DNA of 41,312 bases from Burkholderiales bacterium (lineage in GTDB: Bacteria > Pseudomonadota > Gammaproteobacteria > Burkholderiales > Burkholderiaceae_F). Location of the stretch: positions 1-41,312 of the forward strand of contig JADCGX010000026.1 in the NCBI GenBank assembly GCA_020248785.1, read 5' to 3'. This document shows positions 1-7,850 of the stretch, one piece after another. Position 1 is the stretch's first letter; each line of letters opens with the position of its first letter. Below the pieces are notes generated by a model. The model saw only the letters and a list, made by a program, of their open reading frames with translations, was not told where the DNA came from and made no database searches. The translations under genes and the position numbers were made by a program.

Positions 1-1
1 G

Positions 2-166
2 TGCCTGCCCTTCCCGCCGATTACATCCCGCGCGGCAGCCCGGCGCGCTCAGCGGCACGCGCCCAACTCGATCGCGACGATCCGCCACCTGCTCGGCGTC
101 CAGCTCATCCATCGCCTCGGCCATTGCCCGCACTGCGGTCAACGAAGCGAAAGACTACGTTTGTGA
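2..166 (+). CDS. 3' end of an unidentified gene (partial)
   Basis: An open frame enters from the left edge and stops at TGA 164-166. Its codons end mostly in G or C, as real genes in this window do, unlike the other two plus-strand frames. The last residues include a CPHCG pair of cysteines that could bind metal. I do not recognise the family. The fragment is too short to assign, and a chance open frame cannot be excluded. It would converge with the minus-strand glt operon. Confidence 0.3.
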   Translation, partial: CLPFPPITSRAAARRAQRHAPNSIATIRHLLGVQLIHRLGHCPHCGQRSERLRL

Positions 167-190
167 CACAGTAAGACTAGGTTGACTTAG

Positions 191-214
191 CGCAATCGCA
201 TTAGTGTGATTGCG
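191..214 (-). terminator. Hairpin just past the gltL stop
   Basis: CGCAATCGCA and TGTGATTGCG pair over 10 positions with one wobble pair and a TTAG loop. The hairpin directly abuts the gltL stop codon (215-217). There is no T tract, so it may be a 3'-end stabiliser or a Rho-assisted end rather than a classical intrinsic terminator. Confidence 0.5.
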
Positions 215-949
215 TTAGTGCGACAGGATCTTCGACAGGAACTGCTGCGCACGCTCCGAATGGGGCTTGCCGAAGAAGTCCGCCTTGCTGGCGTCTTCGA
301 CGATTTCGCCAGCGTCCATGAAGATCACGCGGTCGGCCACCTTGCGCGCGAAACCCATCTCGTGCGTGACCACCATCATGGTCATGCCCTCTTGCGCCAG
401 GCCGACCATCACATCAAGCACCTCGTTGATCATCTCAGGGTCGAGCGCGGACGTGGGCTCGTCGAACAGCATGGCGATCGGGTCCATGCTCAGCGCCCGC
501 GCAATGGCCACGCGCTGCTGCTGGCCGCCCGACAACTGCCCCGGGTACTTGTCCTTTTGCGCCGACAGGCCGACGCGGTCGAGCAGCTTCAGGCCGCGTG
601 CGATCGCCTCGTCTTCGCCGCGCCCCAGCACCTTGACTTGCGCCAGCGCCAGATTGCGCGTGATCGACAGATGCGGAAAGAGCTCGAAGTTCTGGAATAC
701 CATGCCGATGTGCGAGCGCAGCATGGGCAGATTGGTCTTGGGGTCGTTCACCCGCGTGCCGTCGACAGTGATGCTGCCCTTTTGAAACGGCTCGAGCGCG
801 TTGACGGTCTTGATCAGCGTGCTCTTGCCCGAGCCCGACGGGCCGCAGACCACCACGACCTCACCCTTGTCGACCTTGGTGCTGCAGTCCTTGAGCACCT
901 GGAACTCGCCGTACCACTTGCTCACACCCTGAATCTCGATCATCGCCAT
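215..949 (-). CDS. gltL: Glutamate/aspartate ABC transporter ATP-binding protein
   Basis: This is the ATPase that powers uptake of acidic amino acids at the cytoplasmic face. The 244-residue protein has the full set of motifs: Walker [10 protein letters not shown] near residue 36, Q-loop in [10 protein letters not shown], the ABC signature LSGGQQQRV, Walker [13 protein letters not shown] and the switch His in VTHEMGF. Length and motifs match the GltL/GlnQ family. The ATG at 949 is supported by AGGAAAA just upstream. It is the last gene of the run gltI-gltJ-gltK-gltL and follows gltK by 16 bases. The Asp/Glu specificity is inferred from the neighbouring GltI-like binding protein, racemase and asparaginase. 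Confidence 0.93.
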   Translation of the reverse strand: MAMIEIQGVSKWYGEFQVLKDCSTKVDKGEVVVVCGPSGSGKSTLIKTVNALEPFQKGSITVDGTRVNDPKTNLPMLRSHIGMVFQNFELFPHLSITRNLALAQVKVLGRGEDEAIARGLKLLDRVGLSAQKDKYPGQLSGGQQQRVAIARALSMDPIAMLFDEPTSALDPEMINEVLDVMVGLAQEGMTMMVVTHEMGFARKVADRVIFMDAGEIVEDASKADFFGKPHSERAQQFLSKILSH

Positions 950-965
950 GAATTTTCCTTTCGGC

Positions 966-1658
966 TCAGCGCACGATGGCCATGCGCTGCTGCAGCCGTT
1001 TGACGAGGTACGACAGGCCCAGGCACAGCACGAAGTAGACGACGGCCACGAAGATGTACATCTCGATGAGCCTGCCGTCGCGCTGCGCGATCTTGCTTGC
1101 CAGCGTGACGAAGTCGGGCAGCGAGATGATGTAGACCAGCGAGACGTCCTGGAACAGGATGATGGTCTGCGTCAGCAGCACCGGCGTCATGTTGCGAAAC
1201 GCCTGCGGCAGAACAATGTGGCCCATGACCTGCCAGTAGTTCATCCCGAGCGCGTAGCCGGCGTTGACCTGGCCCTTTGGAATGCTCTGGATGCCAGCCC
1301 GCATGATCTCGCAGTAGTAGCAGGCCTCGAACAGGATGAAGGTGATCAGGGCCGAGGCGAAGGCGCCCACCTTGATCGGTGTCGGTGAACCGATGATCCA
1401 GGCGCCGATGTAGGGCACCAGGAAGTAGAACCAGAAGATCACCAGCACCAGCGGGATCGAGCGCAGCAGGTTGACGTAGCCGCCGGCCAGCCAGGCGACC
1501 GGCGCGAACGACGACAACCGCATCATCGCCAGCAACGTGCCCAGCACGATGCCGCCGACCATCGCCAGCACCGTGATCTGCAGCGTGAACGCCAGGCCCT
1601 GAAAGATGAGAATGTGCCAAGTGCGGGCGATCACCTCGAAGTCGAAGTTGCCGAACAT
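966..1658 (-). CDS. gltK: Glutamate/aspartate ABC transporter permease GltK
   Basis: This inner-membrane permease subunit has 230 residues and about five hydrophobic segments. It carries the ABC amino-acid permease loop with [19 protein letters not shown], the EAA-type contact to the ATPase. The order after gltJ and before gltL, and the N-terminus [10 protein letters not shown], fit GltK. A GAGGT ribosome binding site precedes the ATG at 1658. It should form a heterodimer with GltJ. GltJ and GltK could be swapped by name in a broader HisM-family call, but their order supports the assignment. Confidence 0.92.
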   Translation of the reverse strand: MFGNFDFEVIARTWHILIFQGLAFTLQITVLAMVGGIVLGTLLAMMRLSSFAPVAWLAGGYVNLLRSIPLVLVIFWFYFLVPYIGAWIIGSPTPIKVGAFASALITFILFEACYYCEIMRAGIQSIPKGQVNAGYALGMNYWQVMGHIVLPQAFRNMTPVLLTQTIILFQDVSLVYIISLPDFVTLASKIAQRDGRLIEMYIFVAVVYFVLCLGLSYLVKRLQQRMAIVR

Positions 1659-1673
1659 CGCTGACCTCGCTTC

Positions 1674-2411
1674 CTATCTCGTCCGGCCGCCGATGTACCC
1701 GGGCACCGCCACCCAGCGCTCGACGCCGCGCATGCCGAGCACCACCACCGCGTTGATCGCGAGGTAGATGATGGTGGCGGCGGTGAACGCCTCGAACACC
1801 TGGAAGCTGAATTCCTGCATCGCCCGGGTGCTCGCGGTCAGTTCCATCAGGCCGATCGTCAGCGCCACGGCGCTGTTCTTGATGATGTTGAGAAACTCCG
1901 AGGTCAGCGGCGGCAGGATGATGCGAAACGCCATGGGCAGCAGCACGTAGCGATAGGTCTGCGGCACGGTCAGCCCGAGAGCGGTGGCCGCCTGCGCCTG
2001 TCCGCGCGGCAGCGACTGGATGCCGGCACGCACCTGCTCGGCCACGCGCGCCGAGGTGAAGAACGCCAGCGACACGACGGCCGTCCAGAACGAGGCGTTG
2101 GGCAGCGTCTTGATCCACTTGCCGGCCTCGGTGGGCAGCAGCTCCGGCACCACGAAGAACCACAGGAACATCTGCACCAGCAACGGAATGTTGCGGAACA
2201 GTTCGACATAGGCGGTTGCCAGGCCCGCCAGCCACTTGATTGGCGCGGTGCGCAGCGTGCCGACAATGGCGCCCAACACCAGCGCCAGCACCCATGCGGT
2301 GAGTGCCGTGGCAAGAGTCCAGTTCAGCCCCGCAAGCAGCGTATCGAGATACGTGCCAGCGCCGTCGGGCGAGGGCTGCCAGAAGATGCCCCAGTTCCAG
2401 TTGTAGTTCAT
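1674..2411 (-). CDS. gltJ: Glutamate/aspartate ABC transporter permease GltJ
   Basis: This is the second inner-membrane permease, 245 residues. The N-terminus MNYNWNWGIFWQ is typical of GltJ. The EAA-type loop reads RAGIQSLPRGQAQAATALG, followed by TYRYVLLPMAFRIILPPLT. It ends 15 bases before gltK, so the two are surely co-transcribed. It is separated from gltI by 131 bases that hold a strong hairpin, an arrangement that often keeps binding-protein mRNA more abundant than permease mRNA. Confidence 0.92.
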   Translation of the reverse strand: MNYNWNWGIFWQPSPDGAGTYLDTLLAGLNWTLATALTAWVLALVLGAIVGTLRTAPIKWLAGLATAYVELFRNIPLLVQMFLWFFVVPELLPTEAGKWIKTLPNASFWTAVVSLAFFTSARVAEQVRAGIQSLPRGQAQAATALGLTVPQTYRYVLLPMAFRIILPPLTSEFLNIIKNSAVALTIGLMELTASTRAMQEFSFQVFEAFTAATIIYLAINAVVVLGMRGVERWVAVPGYIGGRTR

Positions 2412-2426
2412 CGTCTTCGCAGGTGG

Positions 2427-2459
2427 CGCCGGCGCGCCGCGGGGTGCGGCGCGCCGGCG
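2427..2459 (-). terminator. Strong GC hairpin between gltI and gltJ
   Basis: A perfect 14-bp inverted repeat (2427-2440 and 2446-2459, core GCCGGCGCGCCGC) with a 5-base loop lies between gltI and gltJ. There is no T tract, so it is more likely an mRNA 3' stabiliser or attenuator inside the operon than a full stop. Known binding-protein operons use such hairpins to lower permease expression relative to the binding protein; that role here is inferred. Confidence 0.6.
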
Positions 2460-2542
2460 GGAGTGCCGGAATCTCCGGGCGCTTGCGCTGAACTCGGCGG
2501 TGTCAGCGCGGTGCCGGCGTCGCGGTCTTTCGGTGTCGCGGC

Positions 2543-3451
2543 TTACTTGTACGCCGCTGGATCCGCCGAGTCGATCGGGTTGGCGAACTGGTTACGTAGC
2601 GCCGGGCTCATCGGCAGGTTTAGGTTGATGCCCTTGGGCGGGATCGGGCTCTGGAACCATTTTGTGTACAGCTTGGCGCCTTCGCCGCTCTTGAAAGTGG
2701 CGATCATCGCGTCATCGACCACCTTCTTGAACGCCGGGTCGTCACGCCGCAGCATGATGCCGTAGGGCTCGGGCAGCGAGAAGGCATCGCTGGAGATCTG
2801 CCACTGGCCCGGATTGGCATGGTTGGCAGCCAGACCAGCCAGCAGTACGTCGTCCATCACGAAGGCCACCGCGCGGCCGGTGTCCACCATGAGGAAAGCC
2901 TCGGCATGATCCTTGGCCGGCATGACGTTGATGCCCAGATTTTGCGCGGTGTTGGCTTCGACCAGCTGACGGATGTTGGTGGTGCCCGAGGTCGAGGCGA
3001 CGGGCTTGCCTTTCAGGTCGCCGATGCGGGTGAGGTTGTCGGGCTTCTTGGAAATGAAGCGGCTGGCGGTGAGAAAGTGCGACATCGTGAACGCGACCTG
3101 CTTTTGCCGGTCGGCATTGTTGGTGGTCGAGCCGCACTCGATGTCGATGGTGCCGTTGGCCAAGAGCGGAATGCGGGTGGCCGACGTCACCGGCTGGAAC
3201 GCAACCTTCAGGTTTGGCATTGTCAGATGCGCCTTGACGGCGTCGACGACGCGCGCGCAGAGGTCCATGGCAAAGCCGATCGGCTGCTGTTTGTCGTCGA
3301 GGTAGGAAAACGGGATCGAGGCGTCGCGATGGCCGACCGTGATGGTGCCGCTGGCCTTGATCTTGTCGAGCGTGCCCTGCTGCGCGAGCGCCGCGTTGTG
3401 CAGGCCCGCGGCCAGCAGCGTGGCCGCCAATCCGAGTGCAATTCGTTTCAT
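2543..3451 (-). CDS. gltI: Periplasmic glutamate/aspartate-binding protein
   Basis: This is the periplasmic solute receptor for the GltJKL transporter. From ATG 3451 it is 302 residues, with a Sec signal peptide MKRIALGLAATLLAAG and likely cleavage after ALA near residue 23. The mature part has the family hallmarks TITVGHRDASIPFSYLDD, IDIECGSTTNNADRQKQVAF and GKPVASTSGTTNIRQL, as in GltI. An open frame extends further upstream, but AAAGGAACGACG before the ATG and the signal peptide fix the start. The ATG overlaps the stop of the LysR gene as ATGA, so the two are probably translationally coupled. Confidence 0.93.
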   Translation of the reverse strand: MKRIALGLAATLLAAGLHNAALAQQGTLDKIKASGTITVGHRDASIPFSYLDDKQQPIGFAMDLCARVVDAVKAHLTMPNLKVAFQPVTSATRIPLLANGTIDIECGSTTNNADRQKQVAFTMSHFLTASRFISKKPDNLTRIGDLKGKPVASTSGTTNIRQLVEANTAQNLGINVMPAKDHAEAFLMVDTGRAVAFVMDDVLLAGLAANHANPGQWQISSDAFSLPEPYGIMLRRDDPAFKKVVDDAMIATFKSGEGAKLYTKWFQSPIPPKGINLNLPMSPALRNQFANPIDSADPAAYK

Positions 3452-4527
3452 CGTCGTTCCTTTCGGTTCACCGCGCCGGCGCGCGGCGTGGAAGTGGGTG
3501 GCCGGGTGCTGTGACCAGTCCGCGCGCGCGCCCGACCGCCGCGCGCTGGGCCTGCATGACTTCGTGTGCTGCCCGCCGGCGAGGACGCCACGGCAGGCAA
3601 GGCGCGCCGCTCCAGCAGCTGCCACAACAGCTCGGCCCGCCGGGAACTCGGCCGCGCCAGTGTCGGCCGTTCGCGGTACGCGCGAATTTGCATCTCGATT
3701 TCCCAGCCTCCTGCAAGCCGGACCAGCCGGCCGCCAGCCAGGTCGGCCGCGGCGATGCTGTCAGGCAGGAAGGCCACGCCGTGCCCGGCGAGCGCCATCT
3801 GCTTGAGCCCCTCGGCCATGTCGCTGTCGAACACGCGGCGTAAATGCGGGCGGCTGCGGCCTGCGGCTAGCGCGAGGTCCGCCATGCGGCCCAGGTAGGC
3901 GCTGGCCGTGTAGGCGAGATACGGCACCGGCCGCTGGCTCTTGCCCGGCAGATCGAACAGCGGACGCCGTTTGGCGTCGCGGGCCGAATACGGCGCCAGC
4001 CGTTCGACGTCGAGCGTCAGCATGTCGTAACGCTCCGCGTCCAGTTGCACCGGCTGCTGAGGATGGTGATAGCAGATCAACAGATCGCAGGCGCCTTCGA
4101 CCAGCGACAGCACCACGTCCAGCACATTGCCCACGCGCGCGCGGGTGAGCAACGGTGCCGCGTGTCCGGCACCCGCCAAACTGGTCTGCACGTCCGTCAG
4201 CCAGCGTGGAAAGAAGCTCAGTGACAGCGTATGTGGCAGCGCGAAGCCGATCACCTCGCGGTCCGCGGAAGGCTGTTCGGCCAGATCCGCGCGCAGCGAT
4301 CCGATACGGTTGATCAGATCCTGCGCATGCTTGTAGAACGACTCGCCGGCGGCGGTCAAGCTGGGCGGGTACGAGGTGCGTTCGAGCAGCTCCATGCCCA
4401 GCCATGCCTCAAGCGCCTGGATGCGGCGCGAGAACGCCGGCTGCGTGATGTGCCGCAACTGCGCCGCGCGCGAGAAGCTGCGGGTTTCGGCCAGCACCAC
4501 GAAGTCTTCGAGCCACTTGGTGTCCAT
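3448..4527 (-). CDS. LysR-family regulator, HypT (YjiE)-like
   Basis: This 359-residue protein has an N-terminal winged helix (about residues 3-62; TKWLEDFVVLAETRSFSRAA then TQPAFSRRIQALE) and a LysR substrate domain. The opening TKWL-DF-L and the stretch YLAYTASAYLGRMADLAL resemble E. coli HypT/YjiE, the hypochlorite-responsive regulator, from memory. It is about 50 residues longer than usual; the tail after WQLLERRAL is low-complexity and rich in Arg, Pro and Ser. The regulator is co-directional with gltIJKL and overlaps gltI by ATGA instead of being divergent, which is unusual for LysR proteins. Control of the glt genes by Asp/Glu or oxidant signals is inferred. Confidence 0.82.
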   Translation of the reverse strand: MDTKWLEDFVVLAETRSFSRAAQLRHITQPAFSRRIQALEAWLGMELLERTSYPPSLTAAGESFYKHAQDLINRIGSLRADLAEQPSADREVIGFALPHTLSLSFFPRWLTDVQTSLAGAGHAAPLLTRARVGNVLDVVLSLVEGACDLLICYHHPQQPVQLDAERYDMLTLDVERLAPYSARDAKRRPLFDLPGKSQRPVPYLAYTASAYLGRMADLALAAGRSRPHLRRVFDSDMAEGLKQMALAGHGVAFLPDSIAAADLAGGRLVRLAGGWEIEMQIRAYRERPTLARPSSRRAELLWQLLERRALPAVASSPAGSTRSHAGPARGGRARARTGHSTRPPTSTPRAGAVNRKERR

Positions 4528-4560
4528 GCGGATCGCAAAAGACGCGTGGTCCGCCGCGGC

Positions 4561-5325
4561 TCAGGCGCAGGCCGTCGCGGTGTTGCGGGCGGCAGCTTGG
4601 GCCCAGGCCACACAACCGCGGGCCAGGGCGGCATTGCTGTCGATGAGAGGCACGCCGATCTGCCTCTCGCTCTGTGCCAGCGGCTCCAGCGCCAATGGCA
4701 CTTCGGTGCAACCCATCACGACCGCCCGCGCCCCGCGCGCCACCAGGGTCCGCGCCGCTTCGTTCAGCAGTGCATGCGCCTCTGTCTGGCGACTGGCCTT
4801 GACCGCCCGGATGCCGGGCATGACCAGCCGCTCAAGCTCGTCCGTCGTTGGCTCGAGCCAGCTCAGGTTGCGCGCGCGGCTTTGGTAGATCTGCGCGCGC
4901 AGCGTGCCACTGGTCGCAAGCAGTCCAATTGGGCCGGCACTCTGGTGGGCCGCCAGTTCGTCTACGACCCCATCGACGATATGCAGAAACGGCAGCGACG
5001 GCAGCGCCTCTGCGATCGCGTCATGCCAGACATGGGCGGTGTTGCAAGGCATTGCGAGTGCCCTGGCGCCCGCCGCCGCCAACTCACGCGCGGCTGCGAT
5101 CAGAGCGTCCCGGGGGGACGCGCCGCGGCCGGTCAGGGCTTCCGTGCGGTCGGGCACCTCGGCGCAGAAACGCACGACCAGCGGGATATGGTCCTGGTCG
5201 CGTTGCGCAGGCGTGGCGAGGACCAGCTTGCGCAGAAAGTCGATCGTGGCCATGGGCCCCATGCCGCCCAGGACCCCAAGGCGCGGCAGAGTTGCGGGAA
5301 AGACGGTGGAGAACTGCGAATCCAT
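4561..5325 (-). CDS. Aspartate/glutamate racemase family protein
   Basis: A cofactor-independent amino acid racemase of 254 residues from ATG 5325. The N-terminus LGVLGGMGPMATIDFLRKL is diagnostic of the family. Both catalytic cysteines are present, C94 in AMPCNTAH and C206 in MGCTEVPL, so two-base interconversion of L- and D-Asp (or Glu) is plausible. An upstream in-frame extension to 5466 is rejected because it lacks family sequence. The gene lies 33 bases before the LysR gene and is likely the first gene of the lysR-gltIJKL operon. This links racemisation to acidic amino acid import. Activity on Glu rather than Asp cannot be decided here. Confidence 0.9.
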   Translation of the reverse strand: MDSQFSTVFPATLPRLGVLGGMGPMATIDFLRKLVLATPAQRDQDHIPLVVRFCAEVPDRTEALTGRGASPRDALIAAARELAAAGARALAMPCNTAHVWHDAIAEALPSLPFLHIVDGVVDELAAHQSAGPIGLLATSGTLRAQIYQSRARNLSWLEPTTDELERLVMPGIRAVKASRQTEAHALLNEAARTLVARGARAVVMGCTEVPLALEPLAQSERQIGVPLIDSNAALARGCVAWAQAAARNTATACA

Positions 5326-5362
5326 GGCGCCGCAGCTTGCGCGTTCGAGTGCGCAGCGACAA

Positions 5363-5396
5363 ATGCATTTTTTGCATAGCACGGCCTGGTGTGCAT
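5363..5396 (-). promoter_or_regulatory. TGCAT repeats upstream of the racemase gene
   Basis: The 299-base gap between the racemase and asparaginase genes contains ATGCA-TTTTT-TGCAT (5363-5377), a perfect palindrome, and a further TGCAT at 5392-5396. These AT-rich repeats stand out in GC-rich DNA and lie 38-71 bases before the racemase start, where an operator or promoter is expected. Binding by the nearby LysR protein is a guess. Nothing else is recognisable in 5397-5624. Confidence 0.35.
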
Positions 5397-5624
5397 AAGG
5401 TGCGGTCAGTGTGTCGCTCGCGCACTGCTGACGATGAGGCTGATGCCGATCCGGCATCGGCAGCATGCGTACGTGGCCTGCGTGATCGAGATCGCGCGGT
5501 CAACCTCCCGCGTCGCGTTGCGGCACTTGAGCTGCGGCGCAACTGATCCGGTGCCATCGATGCCGCGCTTGCGTGATGCGAGCCAGCGACCGTGCGCGGC
5601 AAGGCAACAACGCCGCCATCGCCT

Positions 5625-6647
5625 CTACAGCATCACGGGCGGCAGGCGGAATGCGGGCACCACGGCGCCTACTGCGGCGCCTCGGTTGTTGCGCAACGTC
5701 GGACGCGAATAGTCCGCCAGCGGGGTCGCAGCAACGTTGTCCAGCAGGCCCAGCTGCTGCAACACTTCGACGGTGGCGGCCATCAGCGCGCGGCGGTCGC
5801 CGTCAGCGATGCGAATGGCGATGCCGATGCCCTTGCTGCGGACGCCGATCGCCTGTACGCCGTCGGCGCCAATCTTCGTCACCCAGTCGTCCGCCGCGGT
5901 CTGCATGAGCGCGAGGTCGCTGCGGCCGGTGCCAGATACGAGGTCAGGGTGGCGCGTCATGGCATAGCGCAGCGCGTCGAGCGCTGCCGTCTCGCCCAGG
6001 GCGAGCCGGCAGAACGCATGCGCCAGTGCATCCAGCGGCATGGCGAAGTTGGGCGCGCCGCAGCCGTCGATTCCCATGGGCAGCGTGCGGTGTCCGGCGA
6101 AGCCCTGCACGGTGGCGCGGATCCGCGCCTGCAGTGGGCTGTCGGCATCGAGGTAGGTCTTGAACGGCTTGCCGTGCAGCCGGCAGTAGGCGAGAAAGCC
6201 CGCGTGCTTGCCCGAGCAGTTGTGAAAGAGCTGGTTCCAGCGCGTACCGGCTGGCGCCTCGCGGCCGGTGTAGGAGAAGTAGTAGGGCACGTGGCAGCCG
6301 CATTGCAGGTTGATCTCGCTGGCATCGATCGCATCGAGCATCGCCTGCGCTGTGCGCACATGCACGGCTTCGCCGTTGTGGCTGGCGCACATCAGCGCGA
6401 CAGCGGCGGAGTCAAAGCCGAAGCGCGCCGCGCCATCGTCCTCGATGAACGGCAGCGCCTGCAGCGGCTTCAAAGCGCTACGCGTGAAATTCAGCCCCGT
6501 GGCGTCGCCGATGCTCGCGATGCGGGTGCCGCGCGCGTCGACCACCGCGATCGAGCCATAGTGCACCAGCTCGGGCGTGCCACCGCGCGTGGCGACGATG
6601 AGAGGCACGTGGCGCGGCAGGCGCAGCGACTGAAAAGCGTTGCTCAT
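5625..6647 (-). CDS. L-asparaginase, Rhizobium-type (class 3, AnsA/ReAII-like)
   Basis: Hydrolyses L-asparagine to aspartate and ammonia; this class is unrelated to E. coli AnsA/AnsB. The 340-residue protein has the family motifs TRSALKPLQ (S57, K60), CASHNGEAVH, FHNCSGKHAG (C144, K147) and GIDGCGAPNF. As I recall, the Rhizobium etli ReAII active site is Ser48, Lys51, Cys135 and Lys138; the spacing here is identical with an offset of nine. ATG 6647 is chosen over a TTG three codons upstream. The start lies only 9 bases after a terminator-like hairpin. The product Asp could feed the racemase downstream. Confidence 0.9.
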   Translation of the reverse strand: MSNAFQSLRLPRHVPLIVATRGGTPELVHYGSIAVVDARGTRIASIGDATGLNFTRSALKPLQALPFIEDDGAARFGFDSAAVALMCASHNGEAVHVRTAQAMLDAIDASEINLQCGCHVPYYFSYTGREAPAGTRWNQLFHNCSGKHAGFLAYCRLHGKPFKTYLDADSPLQARIRATVQGFAGHRTLPMGIDGCGAPNFAMPLDALAHAFCRLALGETAALDALRYAMTRHPDLVSGTGRSDLALMQTAADDWVTKIGADGVQAIGVRSKGIGIAIRIADGDRRALMAATVEVLQQLGLLDNVAATPLADYSRPTLRNNRGAAVGAVVPAFRLPPVML

Positions 6648-6675
6648 GAAGAACAACGCCCGGCAGGGCCGGGCG
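6648..6675 (-). terminator. Intrinsic terminator before the asparaginase gene
   Basis: On the minus strand an 8-bp perfect stem (CGCCCGGC / GCCGGGCG, 6657-6675, 3-base loop) is followed by TTGTTCTT. It ends the transcript of the diiron gene. It also occupies the leader of the asparaginase gene, whose ATG begins right after the T-rich run, so it could act as an attenuator. Confidence 0.7.
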
Positions 6676-6734
6676 TCTACAGACCAATGAGCGCGGATTA
6701 TCGCAGGGCGCGTGGCCAGCTCGAGCGCCTGCGC

Positions 6735-7655
6735 TCAGGCCGTCTGCGGTCGAACGCCAGAGGTCGCTGCCGACAGCCGCGTCGTCACTTCCTTGCGATA
6801 GCGATTCAGCTCCTGCACCGAGCTGAAGGTGTGCTCGAACAGCAGGCTCATGTTGTGCAGGATGCGTTCGATCACCTTGGTCTCCCAGGCTTCGTCGAAC
6901 TTGATCTGCTGGTCGAGCCAGCGCTCCAGCCACTCGGGATCCGGCAGGCGCGACTGCACGGTGTCACGCGGGAACAGCTTCTGATTAACGTGCAGGTTGG
7001 TCGGATGCAGCGCCTTGGCGGTGCGCTTGGCGCTGGCCATGAGCACGGCGATCTTGGCGAAGGCCGCGCGTGCGTTGTCGCCCAGATCCGCCATGTACTT
7101 TTTCATGTAGCGCAGGTAGGCGCCGCCATGGCGCGCCTCGTCCTGGCTCAGCAGGCGGTAGATGTGCTTGATCACGGGCTCGGTGTGCCACTCGCTGGCG
7201 CGGCGGTACCAGTGATTCAGGCGGATCTCGCCGCAAAAATGCAGCGTCAATGTTTCCAACGCGGGCGCGGGATCGAACTCGAAGCGCACCTGGTGCAGCT
7301 CCTCGTGCGTGGGCACGAGTTCGGGGCGGAAACGGCGCAGGTACTCCATCAGCACCAGCGCGTGCTTCTGCTCCTCGAAGAACCACACGCTCATGAAGGC
7401 GGAAAAATCCGAGTCGTGCCGGTTGTCGCGCAGGAACATTTCGGTGGCCGGCAGCGCCGACCACTCGGTGATGGCGTTCATCTTGATGGTCTGCGCCTGC
7501 TCGTCCGACAGCTTGCTGGCGTCGAACTCGCCCCAGGGCACGTCCTTCTCCATGTTCCACCGCACGGCCTCGAGCGAGCGGAACAGATCGGGATACAGCA
7601 TGTTGCCGGCATCATCAGTGCCGGCCGTCTTGGCATCGATTGCGGTCGTTGACAT
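6735..7655 (-). CDS. Ferritin-like diiron-carboxylate protein (possible oxygenase or acyl desaturase type)
   Basis: A 306-residue helical protein with a clear diiron site: E64, E95-x-x-H98 (FFEEQKH), E143, and E173-x-x-H176 (QDEARH). The pairs are spaced about 30 residues apart, as in four-helix-bundle enzymes such as acyl-ACP desaturases and ribonucleotide reductase R2. All six ligands are present, so an O2-activating or ferroxidase function is plausible, but the substrate is unknown. It lies downstream of the lipid-modification operon, from which it is separated by a palindromic element, and it is followed by a terminator. A role in fatty acid oxidation alongside those genes is only an inference. 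Confidence 0.75.
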   Translation of the reverse strand: MSTTAIDAKTAGTDDAGNMLYPDLFRSLEAVRWNMEKDVPWGEFDASKLSDEQAQTIKMNAITEWSALPATEMFLRDNRHDSDFSAFMSVWFFEEQKHALVLMEYLRRFRPELVPTHEELHQVRFEFDPAPALETLTLHFCGEIRLNHWYRRASEWHTEPVIKHIYRLLSQDEARHGGAYLRYMKKYMADLGDNARAAFAKIAVLMASAKRTAKALHPTNLHVNQKLFPRDTVQSRLPDPEWLERWLDQQIKFDEAWETKVIERILHNMSLLFEHTFSSVQELNRYRKEVTTRLSAATSGVRPQTA

Positions 7656-7675
7656 CGCGTGCTCGTGTGGTTGCG

Positions 7676-7842
7676 CTCAGAGGGTGAGAGGCAATCCGGC
7701 GTGCCCGAGGGGGCTACCCAAGGCGCTCCAATCTAGGCACAAAGCGCAGCAGTAGCTCAGGCTACTGCGAGCATTTGCAACGACGAGTGGGGCGCTTTGG
7801 GCAGTCACAGCGGGCATGTCGGATTGCCTCTCACCCTCTCAG
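7676..7842. repeat. Nested palindromic (REPIN/MITE-like) intergenic element
   Basis: Outer 32-base arms (7676-7707 and 7811-7842) match at 29 of 32 positions as an inverted repeat. Inside lie a second imperfect pair (7714-7730 with 7788-7804, 14 of 17) and a central 7-bp stem GCAGTAG / CTACTGC (7749-7768). The whole element can fold into one long branched hairpin. It fills the gap between the NTF2-like and diiron genes. Such architecture is typical of mobilised palindromes, but no second copy is visible in the window and a clear target duplication is not seen. Confidence 0.75.
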
Positions 7843-7850
7843 CCTTGCGA

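Noticed and set aside
5592..7652. Long plus-strand open frame (686 codons) opposite asparaginase and diiron genes
   Set aside because: Antisense shadow of GC-rich coding DNA; its translation is rich in Arg, His and Gln without domains, while the opposite strand carries recognised families.
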